From: Allonocardiopsis opalescens
Lineage (GTDB): Bacteria > Actinomycetota > Actinomycetes > Streptosporangiales > Streptosporangiaceae
NCBI RefSeq assembly: GCF_003002095.1
Contig: NZ_PVZC01000002.1
Coordinates: 372,001 to 436,000, forward strand
Length of the DNA: 64,000 bases
Direction of reading: 5' to 3'
Below the pieces are notes generated by a model that saw nothing but the letters and a program-made list of their open reading frames with translations, ran no database searches and was not told the DNA's origin. The translations under genes and the position numbers were made by a program. This document shows, piece by piece, positions 45,499 to 52,262 of this stretch. How positions within the stretch are numbered: position 1 is the first letter of the stretch; each line of letters begins with the position of its first letter.

Positions 45499-46303
45499 GG
45501 CCCGGGCGCGGCCCCGCCGGGCCGAGGGGCAGGTCACCCGGGGCACCACCGCGCCCAACCGGCTGCGCCGGATCGACCGGTGGATCGTCGGCACCCGCTC
45601 GGGGCTGCTGCGCGGCGGGCCGCCGCCGCTCGTGGTCGACCTGGGCTTCGGCGCCTCGCCGGTGACCACCGTCGAACTGTTCGGGCGGCTGCGCGCCGTC
45701 CGCGCGGACGTGTCCGTCGTGGGCCTGGAGATCGACCCCGAGCGGGTGGCCGCCGCCCGGCCCCACCTGCGGCCGGGCCTGGACTTCGCCCACGGCGGCT
45801 TCGAACTGCCGGTGGCCCGGCCGCCGGTGCTGGTGCGGGCGCTGAACGTGCTCCGCCAGTACGACGAGGCGGCGGCCTACGCCGGCTGGGCGGCGCTACG
45901 CGCCCGGCTCGCCCCCGGCGGACTGCTGGTCGAGGGCACCTGCGACGAGACCGGCCGGCGGGCGGTGTGGGCGGCGGTGGCGCCGGACGGCCCGGTCAGC
46001 ATCACCTTCGCCGCGCACCTGGGCTCCTTCACCCGCCCGTCGGCGCTGGCCGAGCGGCTGCCCAAGACCCTCATCCACCGCAATGTGCCCGGCGAGCCCG
46101 TGCACGCCTTCCTGCGGGAGTGGGACGCCGCCTGGGACCGGGCGGCGGGCTACGCCGCCTTCGGCAAGCGGCAGCGGTGGGTGCGGGCGGCCGCCGGGCT
46201 GCGCGGCCGCTGGCCGCTGCTGGACGGCCCGTCGCGCTGGCGCCTGGGCGAGCTGACGGTGCCGTGGCGCACACTCGCGCCGGTGGGCCGGGCGCGCGGC
46301 TAG
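45491..46303 (+). CDS. Class I SAM-dependent methyltransferase-like protein
   Basis: The 270-residue protein has the SAM-binding motif I LVVDLGFGASPVTTVELF (about 47-64), an acidic second strand (VGLEIDPERVAAARPH) and LAPGGLLVEGTCDETG as the later strand. The Asp/Gly motif fits methyltransferases; the substrate is not evident. Its GTG start lies inside the previous membrane-protein gene. It converges with a secreted esterase, overlapping its end by four bases. Confidence 0.78.
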   Translation: MPEARARPRRAEGQVTRGTTAPNRLRRIDRWIVGTRSGLLRGGPPPLVVDLGFGASPVTTVELFGRLRAVRADVSVVGLEIDPERVAAARPHLRPGLDFAHGGFELPVARPPVLVRALNVLRQYDEAAAYAGWAALRARLAPGGLLVEGTCDETGRRAVWAAVAPDGPVSITFAAHLGSFTRPSALAERLPKTLIHRNVPGEPVHAFLREWDAAWDRAAGYAAFGKRQRWVRAAAGLRGRWPLLDGPSRWRLGELTVPWRTLAPVGRARG

Positions 46304-47277
46304 GAGGTGGCGGCGGGGTACTGCCAGCCGTTGACCAGGAAGTCGGTCGCCTCGTCCAGGGTGGGCGTCCAGGCGTCGAAGGTGTGGCCGCCGGGCGGGA
46401 ACAGCGTCTCGACGTGGACGTCGCGCTCACGCAGGATCTCGGCGAAGCGCTCGGCCTCGCCGTGGATGGAGCCGATCTGCAGCGGGGTGCGGTCGTCTTC
46501 GCCCTCGATCAGCATGAAGCGCAGCCGGTGGGTGCCGGGGTCCTCGATGAGGTGGTCGGGGGCGTGCTCGTCGTCGGGGTCGGGGCCGAAGGTGCCCGAG
46601 GGGTCGTCCACCCGGAAGTAGCCCGCCCAGCTCACCACCTGGCTGTACAGCTCGGGGTGGCGCAGCGCCAGCGCCGCGGAGCCGTAGCCGCCCATCGAGA
46701 AGCCGCCGATGGCGCGCAGCGCGGGATCGCGGCGGTTCTCGCCCTCGACCTCCTCGATGGCGGTCTCGGTGACGAAGGTCTCGATCCGGAAGCTGCCGTC
46801 GACGTCGTCGCCCCACTCGGTGTCGGAGCCGTCGTCGGCCTGGCCGTGCGGCGCCGCGATGACGAACTCGACGCCGGTGCGGCACATCTCGGCGTCCAGC
46901 AGCGGGCCGATGTCGGCGTCGCGGATGGTGGTGTGGTGGGTGGTGGAGCCGTGCAGCAGGTACAGCACCGGCATGTCGGCGCGGTCGGGGCCGGGCGGGC
47001 GGCGCACCCAGATCTCCCGCTCGCCTCCCGGCGCGCCTTCGTCGTCGATCCGCAGGATCTCGTCTTCGCCGGGTTCGTCACAGACGGCTACATTTCCGGG
47101 CGCGGCCGGGATGCTCGGCGCGGGCCGGGTGGCCTGCGGCAGCAGCTGCGCGCCGGAGAACTCGAAGACCTGCGGACGGTCGCCGCCGGGCAGGCCGGGA
47201 CCGGCGCTGAGCACCAGGGCCAGCACCAGGACGGCTGCGGAGCCGATGGCGGTGAGGAGTACCCGCGAACGAGACAC
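46300..47277 (-). CDS. Secreted esterase/acyltransferase-like alpha/beta hydrolase
   Basis: The 325-residue protein has an N-terminal signal or anchor helix (about 6-27) and an esterase D/mycolyltransferase-like hydrolase domain: LYLLHGSTTHH (oxyanion strand), nucleophile elbow GGFSMGGYGS, acidic residue near LIEGEDD and His in FPPGGHTFDAW. The fold resembles antigen 85 and other trehalose-ester enzymes, but no evidence here shows mycolic acids; a general extracellular esterase is safer. Start GTG 47277. Confidence 0.85.
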   Translation of the reverse strand: MSRSRVLLTAIGSAAVLVLALVLSAGPGLPGGDRPQVFEFSGAQLLPQATRPAPSIPAAPGNVAVCDEPGEDEILRIDDEGAPGGEREIWVRRPPGPDRADMPVLYLLHGSTTHHTTIRDADIGPLLDAEMCRTGVEFVIAAPHGQADDGSDTEWGDDVDGSFRIETFVTETAIEEVEGENRRDPALRAIGGFSMGGYGSAALALRHPELYSQVVSWAGYFRVDDPSGTFGPDPDDEHAPDHLIEDPGTHRLRFMLIEGEDDRTPLQIGSIHGEAERFAEILRERDVHVETLFPPGGHTFDAWTPTLDEATDFLVNGWQYPAATS

Positions 47278-47373
47278 GGGACAAGAGTACGGTGCCGCCG
47301 GCGGGCGTCGAACCGTCGGCGGACCATCATTTGGTCACGGTAAGTGATCGACTTCGGGGCGCCGGCCGGCGCC

Positions 47374-47883
47374 TCAGCCCGCGGCCGCCCGCTCGAAGGC
47401 GGCGTAGGCGCCGGGGTCGAACAGCACGAAGCGGATCTCGTCCAGCTCGTTGGGGGTGGCGCGCACGGTGCCCACCGCGATCCTGGCCGCGTCGTCCATC
47501 GGCCAGCCGTAGACCCCGGCGGAGACGGCCGGGAAGGCGATGGTGCGGGCGCCCAGCTCGGCGGCGACCCGCAGCGACTCCCGGTAGCACGACGCCAGCA
47601 GCCCGGAGCGGTCCTCGCGGGCGGAGTGGACGGGTCCGACGGTGTGCACCACCCAGCGGGCCGGCAGCCGCCCGGCGGTGGTGGCGACGGCCTGGCCGGT
47701 GGGCAGCCCGTCGGGGTGGCGCTCGGCGCGCAGCTCGCGGCAGGCCGCCAGGATCTCCGGGCCGCCGGCCCGGTGGATGGCGCCGTCGACGCCGCCGCCT
47801 CCGAGCAGGGAGGAGTTGGCCGCGTTCACCACGGCGTCGACCCGCTGCTCGGTGATGTCTCCCAGGACGAGCTCGATCGGCAC
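47374..47883 (-). CDS. Macro-domain ADP-ribose hydrolase-like protein
   Basis: The 169-residue protein is a single macro domain: LVLGDITEQRVDAVVNAANS and LLGGGGVDGAIHRAGG form the ADP-ribose pocket, and VSAGVYGWP the phosphate loop. It is close to YmdB/MacroD enzymes that deacetylate O-acetyl-ADP-ribose or remove ADP-ribose from proteins. It is a single gene between an esterase and an STAS protein, without a visible toxin partner. Confidence 0.93.
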   Translation of the reverse strand: MPIELVLGDITEQRVDAVVNAANSSLLGGGGVDGAIHRAGGPEILAACRELRAERHPDGLPTGQAVATTAGRLPARWVVHTVGPVHSAREDRSGLLASCYRESLRVAAELGARTIAFPAVSAGVYGWPMDDAARIAVGTVRATPNELDEIRFVLFDPGAYAAFERAAAG

Positions 47884-47943
47884 GGCGCTGCGCTCCTCAC
47901 GGACGGGCGGTCTGGTGCCGCCATTGTGCCCGTGCGCCCGGGC

Positions 47944-48312
47944 TCACAGCGCGGCGGGCGCGGCGGCCGCCGCCTCGGCCGCGGTGGCGTGGATGATGAA
48001 GCCCTCGTCCAGGCCGGTCAGCCGGAGCAGGGCCCGCACCCGCGGCGGCGGCCCCGCCAGCACCAGGCCGAACCCGCCGTCCTCGGCGCGCCGCTGCGCG
48101 CCGACCAGCAGCGCCAGGCCGGAAGTGTCCGCGAAGACGACCTCGGACAGGTCGATGATCACCGGGCCGGCGGCGTCCGCCAGCGTGTGCATGATCCGGT
48201 CGCGGACGGCGGCGGTGGTGGCGACGTCGAGTTCGCCGCCGAGCGCGATCAGGGTGTGTCCGGGCAGGCGGCGGGTTGTCAGCCGCACCCGGGTGTCGGG
48301 TTCGTTCGTCAT
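47944..48312 (-). CDS. STAS-domain anti-sigma factor antagonist
   Basis: The 122-residue protein is a single STAS domain (TLIALGGELDVATTAAVRDR; IIDLSEVVFADTSGLALLVG). The Ser in DTSG is the site that kinase anti-sigma factors phosphorylate. It would release a sigma factor when dephosphorylated. No kinase or sigma factor is adjacent. The start at ATG 48312 is where the domain begins; the longer frame is in the divergent leader of the cold shock gene. Confidence 0.87.
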   Translation of the reverse strand: MTNEPDTRVRLTTRRLPGHTLIALGGELDVATTAAVRDRIMHTLADAAGPVIIDLSEVVFADTSGLALLVGAQRRAEDGGFGLVLAGPPPRVRALLRLTGLDEGFIIHATAAEAAAAAPAAL

Positions 48313-48710
48313 CGGTGCCTCATCTCCACGGCGCCGGGCGCGGGCGCGCGCCGCCGTGCGGGTGGGGTCGCGGCGGGTCCGGCCTGCTCCGGGTGGAGTC
48401 GGCGTCGCGCCGCGGAATCCGCGGGCGTGACGGTGAGACCACGAGCACGAAGACCTTGACTGTGAGGTGGAACGCGGTCCGCCGGCCGCGAATTCCGGAT
48501 CCGGCGCCGGGGCGGGGAATTTCCCGGGCCGCCAATGTGCTGTACGGAGTGGTTGTAGTCGAAGTTTGCGATCGTGAAAGCGCCCGTGAAGTTCTGACAG
48601 CGGGCGTTTGACCGTCTTTGCAAGGGTTTCCTCTTCGAGGGCGGGCGGCCGGCAGCCGCGGACCGCGCGAATGCGCGGGTCCGAGCAGCACGCCATTGAA
48701 GGAGAAACAC
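48313..48710. other. Divergent leader region of STAS and cold-shock genes
   Basis: About 400 bp without a convincing gene. The half near the cold shock gene is AT-richer (about 48460-48610), consistent with a promoter and a long 5' untranslated leader of the kind cold-shock mRNAs use. An AAGGAGA site lies directly before the gene. Confidence 0.55.
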
Positions 48711-48914
48711 ATGACCAACGGAACCGTGAAGTGGTTCAACTCCGAGAAGGGCTTCGGCTTCATCGCACCCGACGACGGCACGCCCGACGTCTTCGTGCAC
48801 TTCTCGGCGATCGACATGGGCGGCTACCGCTCGCTGGAGGAAGACCAGAAGGTCGAGTTCTCCACGGTGCAGGGTCCCAAGGGTCTGCAGGCCGATGTGG
48901 TCCGCGCCCTCTGA
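48711..48914 (+). CDS. csp: Cold shock protein
   Basis: The 67-residue OB-fold protein has both RNA-binding motifs, KGFGFI and VFVHFSAI, and begins [18 protein letters not shown]. It binds single-stranded RNA as a chaperone. AAGGAGA precedes the ATG, a long AT-richer leader lies upstream, and a strong terminator follows at 48938-48968, so it is a single-gene transcript. Confidence 0.97.
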   Translation: MTNGTVKWFNSEKGFGFIAPDDGTPDVFVHFSAIDMGGYRSLEEDQKVEFSTVQGPKGLQADVVRAL

Positions 48915-48937
48915 GGCCTACACCTCTAGATCACTGA

Positions 48938-48968
48938 TCAGGCAGGTCCGCGGTGCGGGCCTGCCTGA
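48938..48968 (+). terminator. Terminator of the cold shock gene
   Basis: A 14-bp stem with one mismatch (48938-48951 with 48955-48968) and a 3-nt loop lies 23 bp after the stop codon. Confidence 0.78.
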
Positions 48969-49074
48969 GCCGTACCGGCACCGCCGACGGCTCGGGGCCG
49001 TGTATCCTCCCGGCCCTTCCACCCCTCCACCATCCCGGGGCCGGCGTCGGCCGGTAGGCCCGTAGGAGGTACAC

Positions 49075-50142
49075 GTGACCGCACCCAGTAGGGACCGGAG
49101 TGTCCAAGCGGCTCCGGCCCGCGAACGGGGCAGCGACTACGCGCTGCTGTCCCGTGAGGTCAAGCAGGCCGGGCTGCTCAAGCGCCGCCCCGGCTACTAC
49201 TCCGTCAAGATCGCCGTCAACCTGCTGCTGCTCGCGGCCGGCTGGACCGCCTTCGCCCTGATCGGCGAGTCGTGGTGGCAGCTGCTCGTCGCCGCCTTCC
49301 TGGCGGTGATGTTCACCCAGACCGCGTTCATCGGCCACGACGCCGGCCACCAGCAGATCTCCACATCCCGCCGCGTCAACACGCTGCTCGGCCGGCTGCA
49401 CGGGAACCTGCTCGTCGGCCTCGGCTACGGCTGGTGGAACACCAAGCACAACCGGCACCACGCCCACCCCAACGAGGTCGACCGCGACCCCGACATCGGC
49501 GGTGCAGCGCTCGCCTTCACCGAGGACTCCGCCCGCGGCCGCCGCGGGGCGCACGCGTGGCTGGGCCGCCACCAGGCGTGGCTGTTCTTCCCAATGCTGC
49601 TGCTGGAAGCCTTCCACCTGCACGTCGCCAGTGTGCGCGCACTGCTGGCGCGCGACGGCGGCACGACGAGGTCCCGGCTGCTGGAGGGCTCGCTGCTCGC
49701 GGTGCACTTCGCCGGCTACCTCACCGCCCTGTTCTGGGTGCTGACACCGGCCCAGGCGGTGTGCTTCCTGCTGGTCCAGCAGGGCCTGTTCGGGCTGTAC
49801 ATGGGCTGCTCGTTCGCGCCCAACCACAAGGGCATGCCGGTCTACGCCAAGGGCACCGCCCCCGACTACCTGCGCCGCCAGGTGCTGACCTCGCGCAATA
49901 TCCGGGGCGGCCCCTTCACCGACTTCACGCTCGGCGGGCTCAACTACCAGATCGAGCACCACCTGTTCCCGTCCATGCCCCGGCCAAGTCTGCGCCGCGC
50001 CCAGGCGGTGGTGCGCGCCTTCTGCGCCCGGCACGGCGTCGCGTACCACGAGACGGGGCTGCTGGACTCCTATGCGCAGGTGCTGCGCCACCTGCACCGC
50101 GTCGGCGGGCCGCTGCGGCTGCGCCCCGAACTGGAGTACTGA
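49075..50142 (+). CDS. Membrane fatty acid desaturase
   Basis: The 355-residue protein contains the three histidine boxes of di-iron membrane desaturases: GHDAGH, HNRHHAHPN and QIEHHLFP, between predicted membrane helices. The QxxHH form of the third box is typical of front-end and delta-type acyl-lipid desaturases. It introduces double bases into membrane fatty acids and may respond to cold, which makes the neighbouring cold shock gene notable. AGGAGGT precedes the GTG start. Confidence 0.93.
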   Translation: MTAPSRDRSVQAAPARERGSDYALLSREVKQAGLLKRRPGYYSVKIAVNLLLLAAGWTAFALIGESWWQLLVAAFLAVMFTQTAFIGHDAGHQQISTSRRVNTLLGRLHGNLLVGLGYGWWNTKHNRHHAHPNEVDRDPDIGGAALAFTEDSARGRRGAHAWLGRHQAWLFFPMLLLEAFHLHVASVRALLARDGGTTRSRLLEGSLLAVHFAGYLTALFWVLTPAQAVCFLLVQQGLFGLYMGCSFAPNHKGMPVYAKGTAPDYLRRQVLTSRNIRGGPFTDFTLGGLNYQIEHHLFPSMPRPSLRRAQAVVRAFCARHGVAYHETGLLDSYAQVLRHLHRVGGPLRLRPELEY

Positions 50143-50155
50143 CCGCCCGGCGCGC

Positions 50156-50575
50156 TCACCGGTACGACCAGCCGCTCCAGCGGCGCACGTCGACCACGAT
50201 GACGGGCCCGTCGGGGCGCTCGGCGCGGTACGGGGCGTAGCGGGCCGCGAGCCGGTCGAGCGCGGCCGCGCGCTCGGGCCCGCTGTGCAGCACCCGCGCC
50301 GAGCCGTCGGCGCGGGCCCACCACAGCGCGGTCCAGTCGTCGTCGTAGTGGTCGGCGAGCAGCGCGACCTCGGGATCGGCGGCGATGTGCGCGAGGCGGC
50401 GCAGCCGGGCGGTGCTCTTGGGCTTGCCGTCGACGGCCGTGGCCAGGGTGTCTTGGTGCACGGCGAAGACGACGGGGACCAGGTGGGGGCGGCCCTCGGG
50501 CCCGACCGTGGCCAGCCGGGCCACCCGCTGCGCGGCGAAGCGCTCGCGGGCCTCGTCAGGTGGCAGCGTGCTCAG
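50156..50575 (-). CDS. F420-type PPOX-class oxidoreductase with apparent CTG start
   Basis: The 139-residue protein is a split-barrel flavin/F420-binding protein of the Rv0121-like group (ARLATVGPEGRPHLVPVVFA; DGKPKSTARLRRLAHIAADP; LADHYDDDWTALWWARADGS). The product may reduce an unknown substrate with F420. In frame, the conserved region starts at LSTLPPDEARERFAAQRVAR and the only codon at a sensible distance from GGGAGGG is CTG 50575, seven bases downstream; the ATG/GTG options lie far upstream. A CTG start is unusual but best explains the site. Confidence 0.8.
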   Translation of the reverse strand: MSTLPPDEARERFAAQRVARLATVGPEGRPHLVPVVFAVHQDTLATAVDGKPKSTARLRRLAHIAADPEVALLADHYDDDWTALWWARADGSARVLHSGPERAAALDRLAARYAPYRAERPDGPVIVVDVRRWSGWSYR

Positions 50576-50822
50576 CGGCGGTCCCTCCCCGGATCGGCGG
50601 ACGCGCCCGGACGGCGCGTACGGGTTCGGACATTCCCCGGACGGGGTGAGGCGATGCGCGAAATGTGGTTTGGTAGGGACCATGTGGGCGTCCAGGGCGG
50701 GAATCACCGGACCGGGCGGCGGATCCGCGCCGCGCGGGCCGAGGCGCGTTCCCGGGCACGCGTCCATGTCCCCCCGGGTGAGATTCGCCTTTCCGGCACG
50801 TCAGCCTTTGCTGGCCTCCCCC

Positions 50823-50837
50823 ACTACGCCAGGTAGT
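50823..50837. promoter_or_regulatory. Candidate BlaI operator
   Basis: ACTAC (50823-50827) and GTAGT (50833-50837) form an inverted repeat 25 bp before the blaI-like start, followed by more GTAGT-like half-sites. TACTAC-type dyads are known BlaI/MecI sites. Autoregulation is inferred. Confidence 0.5.
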
Positions 50838-50861
50838 ACGACGCCGAGTAGACTCAGAGCC

Positions 50862-51224
50862 ATGAATCGGCTCGGCGACCTCGAACGCGCAGTCATGGAC
50901 GTCCTGTGGGGGCGGTCCGAGCCCCTGACCGTGCGCGATGTCGGCCGTGCGCTCGCCGACCGCGACCTCGCGCACACCACGGTGATGACCGTGCTCGACC
51001 GCCTGGCGAAGAAGGGCATCGTCGACCGCAGCCGCGACGGCCGCGCCTGGCGCTACCGTCCGGCGGCCAGCCGGGAGAGCTACGTCACCGAGCTGATGTT
51101 CGACGCGCTGGAGCAGACCGGGGACAAGGACGCCGCGCTCGCCGCCTTCGTGCGCTCGATGAGCGGCGACGAGGCCGAGGTGCTGCGGCGCGCACTCTCC
51201 GAGATCGAGCATCCGAGGACGTGA
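50862..51224 (+). CDS. BlaI/MecI-family repressor
   Basis: The 120-residue protein is a winged helix of the BlaI/CopY family (LGDLERAVMDVLWGRSEPLT; TTVMTVLDRLAKKGIVDR) with a helical dimerisation tail. Such repressors are inactivated by a partner membrane peptidase, here the M56 gene 4 bp downstream. In mycobacteria the pair controls beta-lactamase and ATP synthase genes. There is no beta-lactamase beside it, so its targets are elsewhere, possibly including the blaL-type gene of this window. Confidence 0.92.
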   Translation: MNRLGDLERAVMDVLWGRSEPLTVRDVGRALADRDLAHTTVMTVLDRLAKKGIVDRSRDGRAWRYRPAASRESYVTELMFDALEQTGDKDAALAAFVRSMSGDEAEVLRRALSEIEHPRT

Positions 51225-51228
51225 CACC

Positions 51229-52149
51229 ATGGTCAGCGCCGTCCTACTCGCCTCCATCGCCGTGGGCTGCATGTACGCGGCGCGTCGGCTGCGGCGGGCC
51301 GCGTGGCCGCTGCGGGGGCCGCACGCCGCGGTGGTGGCGTGGCAGGCCATCGGCCTGGCGTGGGGCTTCGCCGCGATCGGCGCGCTGCTCGCGGTCGGGC
51401 TGCTCCCCTACGGCCAGGGCGTCGTGGGCGGGCTGCTCGCGCTCGCCGGCGAACTCGCCTCGCCCACCGGCCTGACCACCGTCGGCCCCTTCCAGCTGGC
51501 GGCCATCGGCGCCGCCGCCGGGCTCACCGGGCTGCTGCTGTGGATGCTGGTCGCCTCCTTCGTGGCGGTGATGCGGGCCAGGCAGCGCCACCGCGAGCTG
51601 CTGAACCTGGTCGGCCGCGGCCACCCCGAGCTGCCGGGCGCGCTGGTGCTCGACCACCCCGCCGCGGCCGCCTACTGCGTGCCGGGCGTGCGCTCCCAGG
51701 TGGTGGTGAGCGCCGGCACCCTCGCCCTGCTCGACCGGGGCGAACTGGACGCGGTGATGGCCCACGAGCACGCCCACCTACGCGAGCGCCACGACCTCGT
51801 GCTGCTGCCCTTCGCCTCGCTGCGCCGCGCCTTCCCCGGCGTCGGCGTGGTGGAGTCGTCCTACGCCGCCGTCGGGCTGCTGATCGAGATGTGCGCCGAC
51901 GACCAGGCGCGGCGGCAGCTGGCCGCGCGCACCCTCGCCATGGCGCTGCTGCGCATCGGCGCGGCCGGGCCGGGCCGGGTGCCCTCGGGGGCGCTGAGCG
52001 CCGCGGGCACCGAGCACGACGTGGTCACCCGGGTGTCGCGGCTGCTGGAGCCGTCGGCCGCGCTCTCGCGCCGCGCCCAGCTGGCCATCCTCGGCGCCTC
52101 CGCCGGGCTGATGGCCGCCACCTTCGCGCTGTGGAACCTGCCGCTGTGA
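51229..52149 (+). CDS. M56-family membrane metallopeptidase (BlaR1-like, no sensor domain)
   Basis: The 306-residue protein has four predicted membrane helices and a cytoplasmic zinc peptidase site HEHAH (AHEHAHLRERHD) with a probable third ligand in EMCADD. It lacks the extracellular penicillin-binding domain of BlaR1, as usual for actinobacterial BlaR homologues. It should cleave the BlaI-like repressor encoded just before. Start ATG 51229. Confidence 0.9.
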   Translation: MVSAVLLASIAVGCMYAARRLRRAAWPLRGPHAAVVAWQAIGLAWGFAAIGALLAVGLLPYGQGVVGGLLALAGELASPTGLTTVGPFQLAAIGAAAGLTGLLLWMLVASFVAVMRARQRHRELLNLVGRGHPELPGALVLDHPAAAAYCVPGVRSQVVVSAGTLALLDRGELDAVMAHEHAHLRERHDLVLLPFASLRRAFPGVGVVESSYAAVGLLIEMCADDQARRQLAARTLAMALLRIGAAGPGRVPSGALSAAGTEHDVVTRVSRLLEPSAALSRRAQLAILGASAGLMAATFALWNLPL

Positions 52150-52262
52150 GCCGCCGCCGCACGGCCGGTCCCGGCCGATCCGGAAGAAGCCGCTGAGAAG
52201 CACTGTCACGGCGCGTCGTCCTGGCGCATGCTGAGAGTCACGGCGACGACGGCGAGGACGGC

